Shown: positions 18,062 to 27,400 of the stretch, piece by piece | How positions within the stretch are numbered: position 1 is the stretch's first letter | Layout: each line of letters starts with the position of its first letter | From: CAYLNK01 sp964384675 | GTDB lineage: Bacteria; Acidobacteriota; Thermoanaerobaculia; UBA5066 | Assembly (NCBI GenBank): GCA_964384675.1 | Contig: CAYLNK010000043.1 | Span: 1-30,299 of the forward strand | Direction: 5' to 3' | Length of the DNA: 30,299 nucleotides | Notes under the pieces: generated by a model | Told to the model about the DNA's origin: nothing | What the model saw: the letters and a program-made list of their open reading frames with translations, nothing else | Database searches by the model: none | Program-made: the position numbers and the translations under genes

Positions 18062-20029
18062 TCAGTACGAAAACGTCAGCCGGCCGACCAGGCTGCGTCC
18101 ATCCTGCGGGATCGCCGGCTGCCGGTGCTCCAGGCCGCCCGGTGTCGCGTAGGCGCGGTCCAGCGCGTTCCGGAGGGTGAGGGAGAGCGACAGGCCGGCG
18201 ACGGGCCGGGACCGCACGCTGAGATCGGTCACGCACCACGACGACGTCTCGGTCCCGTAGACGGTGACCCTCCCGCTCTCGCAGCGCAGCCGGAACCCCG
18301 CGTGCAGGGCGCCACCCAGGGCGTTCCCCGCGAGGTTCGCCTTGAAGACGTGCCGTGGCGAGTTCGTCAGCGTCGCGCCGTCCTGGTCCCGCGCCGACTC
18401 GAGGCCGTAGCTGACCTCCATCCGGAGCCCGCCGGAGAGACGCGTGTCGAGCTGCGCCTCCAGGCCGGTCGCGGCGACCCGACCCTCGTTCATGTAGTAG
18501 AGGCTCCCGTCGGAGTAGCTGACCGGATCGATCAGGTTCCGCATCTGGTACCGGTGACCCGAGAGCGTGGCGACGAGCCACGGCAGCGGTCGGTCTTCCA
18601 GGATCAGCTCCAGCGTGCGGATCCGTTCCGCCTGGAGCGTCGCCCCGCCGGCACCGCCCTCGGGGACGGCCGCATAGAGGACCTCGTACGTGCTCGGAGA
18701 GCGGAACGCCTCGCCGTAGAGGAGCTTCACGGCGCCGCGCCTCCCGAGGTCGTAGACCAGCCCGGCGCGGGGTGTGAGCCCGCTGCCGGTCGTCGAAAAG
18801 CGGTCGTACCGGAGACCGGCCGTAAGCGACAGCTTCCGGAGCAACCGGACCTCGTCCTGGACGTAGAACGCGACCGCGGAGGAGGAAACGTCCGATCCGG
18901 CGAACGGGGAGCCGCCCTCGCTCTCCTCGTAGGTCGACCGGAAGTTGTACCGATACTCGGCTCCGAAGGTCAGCCGGTGATCGGACCTGAGGTCCCAGGT
19001 GAACCGCGCCTCGGTGCCTGCCCAAACGCCCGTCGTTCGGTCGCGGTAGGGCACGTCGTACGGATAGCTCCCCTCGTAGAAGTAGCGATCCGCGTAAACG
19101 CGCACCGAGAGCGCCTTGTCGAAGGCGAGCGCGAGGTCCCGGGACGCGTCCACCCATTGATGCTGGTCGACCGTTTCGGCGCGGGGATCGCCGAAGATCA
19201 CCCCGTACGCGCCGGTCGGGAACGCCTTGGTCCTGGAGGTCACACCTGCGTGGAGGGCGGTGCGTCCGAGCCGCGCCGACAGCAGCATCCCCACGGCCCG
19301 GTCGCCGTCGAGGCCTCGCGCGATCCCGTCGCTCTCGTCCGTGTATTCGGGGTAGAAGTGATCCCGGCCCGGTACGTCCAGAGCGTTCGCGGAGACCAGC
19401 AGATCGAGCCCGTCGCCGTAGGTCTTCCCCCAGGTGAGGGCCCCGCCCTTGCGGCGGAAGCTGCCCAGCTCGACCGAGGCCCGAAGGCCATCGATCGCGG
19501 CTCCGGACCTGGTGATGACGTTGATCACGGCCAGCATGGCGTACGTGCCGTACAGCGCCGAGCCCGGTCCGCGCACGATCTCGACGCGCTCCACGGCCTC
19601 GAGCGGGATCAGGAGGTCGGTCCCGATCTGGGCCCCGCCATAGGTGTTCTCGTTGACGGTGTGGCCGTCGACGAGGAGCAGGATGCGGTCGTTGTAGTCG
19701 GTGGGCCGGCTGAAGGCCCGGACCCCCGCGTACTCGTAGTTGCGGTCGTAGCTCAGGTAGAAGCTGCGCACGCTCGAGAGCAGCTCCGCGACCGTCGTGA
19801 AGCCGAAGTCCTCGATGTCCTGAGAGGTGACGATCGTCACCGAGGCGGCCGCCTCGCGGACCGTCTGCTCGTACTTCGCGGCGGCGCTCACCTTTTGGTT
19901 CAGCAGGTCGCCGAGGGAGGGGGGAGGGGGGCGGTCACCGGCCCAGGCGGCTGGGCTGCCCACGGCGACGAGGAGCATCGCCGCACGAAGGAGCCGGCCC
20001 GGGCCCGGGGCGAAACGGAGTGGACTCAT
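18062..20029 (-). CDS. TonB-dependent outer-membrane receptor
   Basis: A 655-residue receptor. The signal peptide ends near AAWA (about 31). A plug domain follows (about 57-180) with VTIVTSQDIEDFGF, DRILLLVDGHTVN, ERVEIVRGPGSALYGTYAMLAVINVITR. The rest is a beta-barrel rich in aromatic strands, with the typical VYADRYFYEG, RNALDRAYATPGG and a terminal LTFSY. No cysteine-rich or SusC-like N-terminal extension is present. The transported ligand cannot be told. It heads the signalling operon and is divergent from the decaheme cytochrome gene across 242 bp. Receptors of this kind next to DUF4154 and histidine kinase genes suggest a sensory rather than purely nutritional role, which is inference. 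Confidence 0.93.
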   Translation of the reverse strand: MSPLRFAPGPGRLLRAAMLLVAVGSPAAWAGDRPPPPSLGDLLNQKVSAAAKYEQTVREAAASVTIVTSQDIEDFGFTTVAELLSSVRSFYLSYDRNYEYAGVRAFSRPTDYNDRILLLVDGHTVNENTYGGAQIGTDLLIPLEAVERVEIVRGPGSALYGTYAMLAVINVITRSGAAIDGLRASVELGSFRRKGGALTWGKTYGDGLDLLVSANALDVPGRDHFYPEYTDESDGIARGLDGDRAVGMLLSARLGRTALHAGVTSRTKAFPTGAYGVIFGDPRAETVDQHQWVDASRDLALAFDKALSVRVYADRYFYEGSYPYDVPYRDRTTGVWAGTEARFTWDLRSDHRLTFGAEYRYNFRSTYEESEGGSPFAGSDVSSSAVAFYVQDEVRLLRKLSLTAGLRYDRFSTTGSGLTPRAGLVYDLGRRGAVKLLYGEAFRSPSTYEVLYAAVPEGGAGGATLQAERIRTLELILEDRPLPWLVATLSGHRYQMRNLIDPVSYSDGSLYYMNEGRVAATGLEAQLDTRLSGGLRMEVSYGLESARDQDGATLTNSPRHVFKANLAGNALGGALHAGFRLRCESGRVTVYGTETSSWCVTDLSVRSRPVAGLSLSLTLRNALDRAYATPGGLEHRQPAIPQDGRSLVGRLTFSY

Positions 20030-20149
20030 CCGCTACACCATCCGGGAACAGTAGCACCGCCTCCCGGCCCGGCTCATGGTGCGGGCAAACCATTGCGCCG
20101 CCGCTGGCAGCAGCGACCCGGAGTCCGTCAGGGCCGCGCCCGGCCCGTT

Positions 20150-20205
20150 CCTGAACGACTGTTCAGGATCTCTTCAGCGCCGGCCTCCACCCGCGGCGCT
20201 ACGTT
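20150..20205 (+). promoter_or_regulatory. OmpR-type direct repeat and dyad before the decaheme cytochrome gene
   Basis: TTCAG occurs at 20162-20166 and 20173-20177, a direct repeat with an 11-bp period, the spacing used by OmpR-family regulators. The first copy is also one arm of a perfect dyad, CCTGAAC-GACT-GTTCAGG (20150-20167). A -10-like TACGTT lies at 20200-20205, 22 bp after the second repeat, so a bound regulator would take the place of a -35 element. The start codon is at 20272, and GGAGGAGG at about 20257 is the ribosome site. The OmpR-family gene at 23669 is an obvious candidate to bind here. Confidence 0.5.
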
Positions 20206-20271
20206 CTCCCCGAAGCCGCTACACGTCATGCGGCGCATTTCGAAGGCGGGTTTTCGGAGGAGGTAGGTTCG

Positions 20272-21150
20272 ATGAGGACGCGAGAGAGGCGGCACCTTCT
20301 GGTCTTCGCCCTGGCGGCCGCGAGCGCCCTGGCGCTGGCCGGTCCGGCCCGGGCGGATCAGGTGGACTGCGCCACGTGCCACGACGACCAGGCGAAGGGC
20401 TTCGTCAGGACGGTCCACGGGCGGGCCTTCGCGGGGAACAAGGCGTACACCGCGGCGAGCTGCGCGAGCTGCCACACCGGCGGCGCGGAGCACGCCGAGG
20501 CGGCGGGCGAGAAGAAGACCGTCAGCCTCAGGAAGGGAGCCCAGGCGAACGTCGCCTGCCTCTCCTGCCACGAGGGCAAGCCGAACCAGGCGCACTGGCA
20601 GGGAAGCGCCCACGAGATGGCCGGCCTCACCTGCGCCACCTGCCACGACGTCCACGCGGACAAGGGCGGTACGCCCGAGCTTCCCAGGACGCTCCCGGGC
20701 CCGACCCGCGCCACGAAGAAGTGCCTCGAGTGCCACGGCGATCACCGCGCCGCGCTGAACCAGCGTTCGTCGCACCCGATGAAGGACGGGCAGATGGACT
20801 GCGCGTCGTGCCACAACCCGCACGGCTCGACCGGAGAGAAGCTCGTCAAGCAGGCCTCGGTGAACGAGCTCTGCATCTCGTGCCACCAGAACATGCGCGG
20901 CCCGTTCCTGTGGGAGCACTCCCCGGTCCGCGAGGACTGCCTGACCTGCCACAAGGCGCACGGGTCGAACTACCCGCAGCTCCTGCAGGCGCGCGTCACG
21001 CAGCTCTGCAACTCCTGCCACCAGCAGGGGCGCCACCAGACCACCGCGGCCGTGCCGGCGTCGATCTACGTCGCCAACAAGGGCTGCCTCAACTGCCACC
21101 AGCAGATCCACGGGTCGAACCACCCGTCCGGACCGCTGTTCCAGCGCTAG
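20272..21150 (+). CDS. mtrA: Decaheme c-type cytochrome, MtrA/DmsE family
   Basis: A 292-residue secreted cytochrome. The signal peptide ends near ARA (about 28). I count ten CXXCH heme sites, in order CATCH, CASCH, CLSCH, CATCH, CLECH, CASCH, CISCH, CLTCH, CNSCH and CLNCH, the first at residue 33. Ten hemes, this length and the MtrB-like gene 12 bp downstream identify the MtrA/MtoA/DmsE type. Such proteins form a heme wire inside an outer-membrane barrel and move electrons between periplasm and cell surface. Direction (metal reduction, Fe(II) oxidation or another extracellular acceptor) cannot be told. No surface cytochrome like MtrC or inner-membrane CymA is in the window. A strong ribosome site precedes the ATG. 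Confidence 0.95.
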   Translation: MRTRERRHLLVFALAAASALALAGPARADQVDCATCHDDQAKGFVRTVHGRAFAGNKAYTAASCASCHTGGAEHAEAAGEKKTVSLRKGAQANVACLSCHEGKPNQAHWQGSAHEMAGLTCATCHDVHADKGGTPELPRTLPGPTRATKKCLECHGDHRAALNQRSSHPMKDGQMDCASCHNPHGSTGEKLVKQASVNELCISCHQNMRGPFLWEHSPVREDCLTCHKAHGSNYPQLLQARVTQLCNSCHQQGRHQTTAAVPASIYVANKGCLNCHQQIHGSNHPSGPLFQR

Positions 21151-21162
21151 GGAGAACGAGCC

Positions 21163-23574
21163 ATGAAGACCCCCGCCAGAGCGCTCTCCCTTCCCTTCGC
21201 CCTCCTCCTCGCCGTCGCGCTCCCCGCGGCCGCGCAGCAGGCCACCACGAGCGTCGACGCCGTCCTCGGCGGCCAGACCGTCAACGACCTGGAGCGCGGC
21301 GAGGCCCGCTTCGACGAGTTCCGCGACGTCACCAAGGGCGCCGTCTTCGAGCTCGGCCGCTTCGCCTACACGCCGTCCGAGAAGCTGAGCCTCTCCTTCA
21401 CGGCCCAGGACGTGGCCCAGGACGACCAGCGGTACTTCCTGGACGTGGTCGTCCCGGGGCTCCTCTCCTTCAAGTCCAGCTACGTCGAGCGCCCGCGCTT
21501 CTACGCGACCGGCGCCAAGGCGCTCTGGACCGGGCTCGGCACCGGACGCCTCACGATCGACGAGGCGTTCCGGCAGGGTGCCGAGACGGCGGCGGGCGCG
21601 CCGAACACCCCCTTCGCGTCGCCGGCCCTGAAGACCTACATGGAGGCCGCGTTCGCCGCGGCGAACCCGTTCGAGCTGAAGACGAAGCGGAAGGACCTGG
21701 GTGGGTCGCTCGACTTCGAGCTGGCCCCGGCCTTCACGCTCTCGCTGAACGCACGGAACGAGAAGAAGGACGGCAGCAAGCCGATCGGCTTCGGCACCTA
21801 CATCCGCCGTCAGGCCCTCACCGGCGTGCCGGGAACGGGCGCCGGCAGCTACTGGCGCGAATCTGTGGAGGCGCGCGGCAGCGAGCTCGTCGAGCCGGTC
21901 CAGTACAAGACCACCGAGATCGGCGCGACGTTCACGTGGGCGAAGAACGGCCATTCCGCGCAGGCCGGGTGGCTCGGCTCACGCTTCCGGAACGACATCA
22001 CCTCTCTGTACTTCGACAACCCGTTCGAGGCGGGCCCGGGCCGTTCGACCTCGACGATCTTCGACCCGAGGTCCGAGCAGGAGACCGGGGCGCCCAACGG
22101 CAACAACAACCTGCGCGGCCTCTACGCGCGCTCCGCCATCGCGCTCTGGCCGAACAACGACTACGACCGCTTCTTCGGGAACGTCTCGCTCCGGATCACG
22201 AACCACACCCGGCTCAACGCCACCGTGGCACGCGGGACGCTGAAGCAGGACGACGCCTTCATGCCGTACGCCGAGAACGACCAGGTGGTCTATTCGGGCG
22301 TGGCCGGCCAGCCGGGCGTCGTCTACGCCAAGGACGCGCCGCTCCCGCAGGCGAGCCTGAACGGGAAGATGGTGACGACGCAGGCCGACGTGAAGCTCAC
22401 CCACCGCTTCGCCGACCTCGTCGACCTCCGCGCCGGCTACCGGTACTACGACCTCGACGACAGGCGCCCGGAGATCCTCTTCCCCGGCTTCTCCTCGTCC
22501 GGCGACTCCTACTTCCGCCCCGGCGTCGGCCAGAAGGACGCGGCCGGGAACCGGATCCTCTTCAACGAGGTGGGTGGCTACGCCCGGCAGCGCCTGAATC
22601 TGGGGGCGGCGTACCACGTGGGCGTCCTCACCTTCGACGGCGAGTACGGACACACGTCGATCGACTACGACGCCCGGCAGGTGGACGAGACGAACGAGTC
22701 GACGTTCCGCGGCACCGTGCGCGCCCTCACCGGCGGCGTGAGCCTGAACGCCTACTACCAGCGCGCCAACCGCGACTACGAGGGCGCCTACGCCGTCGGG
22801 CTCGAGACGTCGGCGGTGCGGGCGTTCGACGTCTGGACCCGCCGGCAGGACCAGGCCGGCTTCGACGCCGACCTCCCGATCGGCGAGCACCTCGTCGTCG
22901 GGCTCGGCGCCCGGTACGAGAAGAGCGACTACCCGGGTGCCGTGGAGGGCTTCGCGAACGGCTACGGGCTCCAGGATTCGTCGAGCCGCTCGTTCTTCGC
23001 GAACGCCACCTACACCAAGGACGAGCTCGAGCTCGGCGTCTGGGCGGGCCTCGACTCGTACGCCTGGAACAGCCTCCAGGTCACCAAGACGAGCCTCGGC
23101 GCCGACTACAACCCCATCGACCGCTGGACGCGGAGCTCCAAGGACCACTCCTATAACCTCGGGTTCGAGGCCGTGGTCCCGATCACCAAGGCCGCGCGGG
23201 TGCGGGCCGACGTCAACTATCAGCACTTCGTCGGGGACTGGATCACGACGAACCTCGGGTCGCCGGACGTGAACAGCGCCACGGCCTACCTCTTCCCGGG
23301 CCTCTCGGACAGCACTCTCACCATGCGGGGCTCCCTGCTCTGGGACCTCACGAAGAACGTGGGAGTCGAGGTCCGCTACTGGTACGAGCCGTATCGCCTC
23401 GACGACTTCACCATCGACGGCCTGCAGCCGTACATGCAGGGAGTGATCAAGGAGACTCGCAGCAGCCCGAACGACATCGGCGACATGAACGTCGGCCGGT
23501 TCACCTTCCTCGACGCCCGGTACACCAGCTACACCGCACACGTCCTCTCCGCCTTCGTCCACGTGAAGTTCTAG
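21163..23574 (+). CDS. mtrB: MtrB/PioB-family outer-membrane beta-barrel
   Basis: An 803-residue protein with a signal peptide ending near AAAQQ. The mature part is a long series of alternating polar/aromatic strands (for example LSLSFTAQDVAQDD, VDLRAGYRYYDLDDRR, VEVRYWYEPYRLDDF), and it ends in HVLSAFVHVKF, a typical C-terminal barrel signal with terminal Phe. Length and position directly after a decaheme gene fit MtrB/PioB, the sheath around the heme wire. I see no cysteine in the protein, so the N-terminal CxxC of Shewanella MtrB is absent. It follows the cytochrome stop by 12 bp and is closed by a terminator. Confidence 0.92.
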   Translation: MKTPARALSLPFALLLAVALPAAAQQATTSVDAVLGGQTVNDLERGEARFDEFRDVTKGAVFELGRFAYTPSEKLSLSFTAQDVAQDDQRYFLDVVVPGLLSFKSSYVERPRFYATGAKALWTGLGTGRLTIDEAFRQGAETAAGAPNTPFASPALKTYMEAAFAAANPFELKTKRKDLGGSLDFELAPAFTLSLNARNEKKDGSKPIGFGTYIRRQALTGVPGTGAGSYWRESVEARGSELVEPVQYKTTEIGATFTWAKNGHSAQAGWLGSRFRNDITSLYFDNPFEAGPGRSTSTIFDPRSEQETGAPNGNNNLRGLYARSAIALWPNNDYDRFFGNVSLRITNHTRLNATVARGTLKQDDAFMPYAENDQVVYSGVAGQPGVVYAKDAPLPQASLNGKMVTTQADVKLTHRFADLVDLRAGYRYYDLDDRRPEILFPGFSSSGDSYFRPGVGQKDAAGNRILFNEVGGYARQRLNLGAAYHVGVLTFDGEYGHTSIDYDARQVDETNESTFRGTVRALTGGVSLNAYYQRANRDYEGAYAVGLETSAVRAFDVWTRRQDQAGFDADLPIGEHLVVGLGARYEKSDYPGAVEGFANGYGLQDSSSRSFFANATYTKDELELGVWAGLDSYAWNSLQVTKTSLGADYNPIDRWTRSSKDHSYNLGFEAVVPITKAARVRADVNYQHFVGDWITTNLGSPDVNSATAYLFPGLSDSTLTMRGSLLWDLTKNVGVEVRYWYEPYRLDDFTIDGLQPYMQGVIKETRSSPNDIGDMNVGRFTFLDARYTSYTAHVLSAFVHVKF

Positions 23575-23593
23575 GACCGCTCGCTCGCACGAC

Positions 23594-23626
23594 GGCGCCG
23601 GGCTCGCTTCGGGGCCCGGCGCCTTT
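23594..23626 (+). terminator. Rho-independent terminator after mtrB
   Basis: GGCGCCGGGC (23594-23603) and GCCCGGCGCC (23614-23623) form a perfect 10-bp GC stem around a 10-base loop containing CTTCGG, followed at once by TTTCGTCT. It begins 19 bases after the mtrB stop codon. It separates the electron conduit from the two-component genes. Confidence 0.85.
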
Positions 23627-23657
23627 CGTCTCCGCGGGAGGGCGAGCGAATGGCCTC

Positions 23658-23669
23658 TAGAATGGCGCG
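23658..23669 (+). promoter_or_regulatory. -10-like TAGAAT directly before a GTG start
   Basis: TAGAAT (23658-23663) is followed by five bases and GTG. A transcript starting about seven bases after the -10 would begin at or next to the GTG, giving a leaderless message. No ribosome site is visible for the response regulator. A similar TAGAAT-GTG layout is found at 28678-28690. No -35 match is present. Confidence 0.35.
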
Positions 23670-24390
23670 TGCGGAAACCGGCCATGAGCGCCGCTGAGGC
23701 GGCCGCCGCGCCGCGGCTCCTGGTGGTCGAGGACGAGCCGAACGTGGCCCGGGCCCTCCGGGACGGCCTCCAGGCCGAGGGCTACGCGGTCCGCCTCGCC
23801 CACACCGGCGAGGACGGGTTCTTCCTGGCCACCACCGAGCCCTTCGACCTCCTTCTCCTCGACCGGATGCTGCCGGGCCGGGACGGGCTCGAGATCCTGA
23901 CGACGCTCCGGCGCAAGGGCCTCCTCACGCCGGTCCTGGTGCTGACGGCGCGCGACGCCGTCGAGGACCGGGTGGCGGGGCTGGATGCCGGGGCCGACGA
24001 CTACCTGGTGAAGCCGTTCGCGTTCGCCGAGCTCCTCGCCCGCGTCCGGGCGCTCGTGCGCCGGGGGCGCGGCGACCAGCTCCTGCGGCTCACGATCGCC
24101 GACCTCGTGCTCGACGTCCCGTCCCGCGCCGTTTCCCGGGCCGGCGCCTCGATCGACCTGACCACACGCGAGTACGAGCTCCTGGAGTACCTGGTGCGGC
24201 ACAAGGGGACCCTCGTCTCGCGCGAGATGCTGGCGCGCGACGTCTGGGGCGAGCCCGACCGCTGCACGCCGCTCGACAACGTCATCGACGTGCACATCAC
24301 CCGCCTGCGCAAGAGGGTCGACGTGGGCCATCCGGTGCGCCTCATCCACACCGTTCGCGGCGTCGGGTTCATCGTGCGCGAAGGCGAGGC

Positions 24391-24394
<4 letters not shown>
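23669..24394 (+). CDS. OmpR-family response regulator
   Basis: A 241-residue DNA-binding response regulator. The receiver starts RLLVVEDEPN, with phospho-acceptor in LLLLDRMLPGRDG, LVLTARD and YLVKPF. The C-terminal winged helix has LTTREYELLEYLVRHKGTLVSREMLARDVWG and VIDVHITRLRKRV, the OmpR/CusR-type recognition unit. I chose GTG at 23669 because a TAGAAT lies just upstream; ATG at 23684 is an equally plausible start and gives 236 residues. The stop overlaps the kinase GTG (GTGA). Lying just downstream of mtrAB, it is the likely regulator of that operon through the TTCAG repeat at 20162-20177 (inference). CusR- or QseB-like metal sensing is another possibility. Confidence 0.93.
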
Positions 24395-25779
<1,385 letters not shown>

Positions 25780-25785
25780 CCTGGC

Positions 25786-25814
25786 GCCGCGCCGCGGGAC
25801 CTCCCCGGCGCGGC
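25786..25814. terminator. GC hairpin between convergent genes
   Basis: GCCGCGCCG (25786-25794) and CGGCGCGGC (25806-25814) are perfect reverse complements around an 11-base loop, in the 40-bp gap between two convergent stops. No T-run follows on either strand, so it could be a weak or bidirectional terminator. Confidence 0.45.
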
Positions 25815-25819
25815 CCGCT

Positions 25820-26407
25820 CTAACGCGGCCACGTGGCCTTCGGGTCGAACGTGATGATCGGCTGAGGCGGCGTGCGGGGGATCATCGGCCGCAGGTACGG
25901 CTTGCCTGAGGCCTTGTGGCACGAGTAGCACGCTTCGAGCGAGAGCCTGTACGCCGCCGTGAAGGCGACGCCGTCCTTCCTGGCGATCGCTTCCTTCACG
26001 CGGCTGAAGACGCCGTTCTCGATCCCGTCGAAGATGCCCGCGAGGTCGACGGGGCTCCCGGACGGGTCCTTGCGGATCGGGCGGATCCGGATGGTCCAGC
26101 GGATGTGCGAGCGCGTCTCGTCCAGGTAGAAGGCGGCGAGGTCCCAGCTCTTCGCCTGGCCGGCGAACCAGAGGTTGGCGAACTGGTAGCCCACGTCCGC
26201 CATCGAGTGCGATTGCGAGGGCGTCAGCTCCCTGAGGTGCGCGACCTCGGCCCGGAGCGCCTCCAGCGACTCCTGGCCCGCCGCCCGCTCGGGCAGAGGG
26301 GCCGGAGGAGTCGCGGGCTGCGCCAGCGACCTCGACACCGATCCGGCGACCGCGCCGAGCACCACCAGCAGAGCGCCTCGAGCCAAGGAAGCCGCCGTCG
26401 TCCTCAT
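25820..26407 (-). CDS. Monoheme c-type cytochrome, heme site near C-terminus
   Basis: A 195-residue secreted protein. The signal peptide spans about 1-30 (ending SLAQP), then a Pro-rich linker, then helices carrying YQFANLWFAGQAKSWDLAAFYLDE and a single heme site CYSCH with C160, C163 and H164. A helical body with one CXXCH close to the end recalls the cytochrome c' layout, though the C-terminal tail here (YLRPMIPRTPPQPIITFDP) is long. I placed the start at ATG 26407, six bases after GGAGGTGG; ATG at 26422 would add five residues. It follows doxX by 21 bp. The role may be in periplasmic electron transfer or gas binding; the nearby multiheme operon makes the former attractive but unproven. Confidence 0.8.
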   Translation of the reverse strand: MRTTAASLARGALLVVLGAVAGSVSRSLAQPATPPAPLPERAAGQESLEALRAEVAHLRELTPSQSHSMADVGYQFANLWFAGQAKSWDLAAFYLDETRSHIRWTIRIRPIRKDPSGSPVDLAGIFDGIENGVFSRVKEAIARKDGVAFTAAYRLSLEACYSCHKASGKPYLRPMIPRTPPQPIITFDPKATWPR

Positions 26408-26428
26408 CTCAGCCACCTCCATTCCGCA

Positions 26429-26917
26429 TCAGGACCTCGCCGCGCGGCCCCTGCTCCCCTTCCGGCTACCCCCCGCCGCGAGGGAGTACGCTCCCGATCC
26501 GACCAGGATCAGGAACAGCGCCCCGAGCCACATGCAGAGATCCGTGCGTGCCTCGTGCAGCGCGCTCCAGGCCCCGTACCGGGGGAGCTTGGCCAGGGAG
26601 AAAGGCCCCAGCCCGTGCCCCAGCAGGATGGGGAGCTTGGTCGACAGCAGCGCGACCGAGATGTTGACGAGCATCACGGCGGCCGCGAGACGGGTGAGGA
26701 CCCCCACGAGGATCAGGAGCCCGCAGACGATCTCGGCGACGCCGACGAACGGTCCCATCACCTCGGGCCACGGGATTCCGATCCTCGCGAAACGCCCGGC
26801 ACCCAGCTCCGCCGGATAGACGAACTTCTGGACCCCCTCGGAGAGGAACACCACGCCGACCATCAGCCGGATCAGGAGGACCGCCCCCGGCCGGGGCGCG
26901 TCGGGGCTCGAGGACAT
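26429..26917 (-). CDS. DoxX-family membrane protein
   Basis: A 162-residue protein with four membrane helices. It begins LLIRLMVGVVFLSEGVQKFVYP, the usual first helix of DoxX, then FVGVAEIVCGLLILVGVLTRLAA and a last helix MWLGALFLILVGSGAYSL. The ATG follows GGGAGG by about 8 bases. DoxX-type proteins are subunits of thiosulfate:quinone oxidoreductase in some archaea and partners in redox-stress complexes in mycobacteria; most are uncharacterised. It heads a two-gene unit with the one-heme cytochrome and is divergent from the PadR-ChrA pair. Confidence 0.88.
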   Translation of the reverse strand: MSSSPDAPRPGAVLLIRLMVGVVFLSEGVQKFVYPAELGAGRFARIGIPWPEVMGPFVGVAEIVCGLLILVGVLTRLAAAVMLVNISVALLSTKLPILLGHGLGPFSLAKLPRYGAWSALHEARTDLCMWLGALFLILVGSGAYSLAAGGSRKGSRGRAARS

Positions 26918-26995
26918 CGAGGGGCCTCCCTTCCTGGCTCCGAACGGGACGCTCCGCGGCGCGTCCCGAGGGGCCTCACACCGGTCATGCTAATC

Positions 26996-27011
26996 TCGTT
27001 TTCGTAAACGA
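26996..27011. promoter_or_regulatory. Dyad at the PadR start codon
   Basis: TCGTTT-TCGT-AAACGA is a perfect 6-bp dyad whose last base is the A of the PadR ATG. A -10-like TAATCT lies at 26991-26996, and no ribosome site precedes the ATG. Binding here would block padR-chrA and probably also affect the divergent doxX gene. It is a natural candidate for PadR autoregulation, though it is not the common ATGT-N8-ACAT form. Confidence 0.5.
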
Positions 27012-27400
27012 TGACAGATAATACTCCCCCGCTCAACCGGGAGGTCCTCCTGGCGTTCTGGAAGATCCACATCCTCCACCACGCCGCGGAGAAGCCCGTC
27101 TACGGTCTCTGGCTGCTCGACGAGCTGGCCGAGCACGGCTACCGCCTGAGTCCCGGCACCCTCTACCCCATCCTCGACCGGATGGAGCGGAACGGCTGGC
27201 TCCGCTCCGCGCAGGCGGGACACTCCCGGAGCCGGCGCACCTTCCGCATCACGCCGGCCGGCCGGCGCGTCCTCGTCGAGATCCGGGCTCACGTCGCGGA
27301 GCTGCACGAGGAGGTCGTACGAGAGGTGTCCGCCGCCTCGCGACCGGCGCGTGGCGGATCGGCCGGAACCGGCTCCACGAGGAAGCGCCGAGTCCCGTGA
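27011..27400 (+). CDS. PadR-family transcriptional regulator
   Basis: A 129-residue winged-helix regulator. The core is LLAFWKIHILHHAAEKPVYGLWLLDELAEHGYRLSPGTLYPILDRMERNGWL, with the PadR marks YG, L-x-P-G-T-LYP-x-L and the wing FRITPAGRRVL. The C-terminal helix for dimerisation is short and is followed by a basic, low-complexity tail. It overlaps chrA as GTGA. PadR next to ChrA is a recurring pair, so it most likely represses chrA and responds to chromate or a related stress, directly or through its operator at the start codon. Confidence 0.9.
   Translation: MTDNTPPLNREVLLAFWKIHILHHAAEKPVYGLWLLDELAEHGYRLSPGTLYPILDRMERNGWLRSAQAGHSRSRRTFRITPAGRRVLVEIRAHVAELHEEVVREVSAASRPARGGSAGTGSTRKRRVP

Noticed and set aside
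20076..23156. 1026-codon plus-strand frame across mtrA and mtrB
   Set aside because: It lies in the wrong frame relative to the ten CXXCH sites and the barrel. Arg/Pro/Gly-rich composition marks a shadow.
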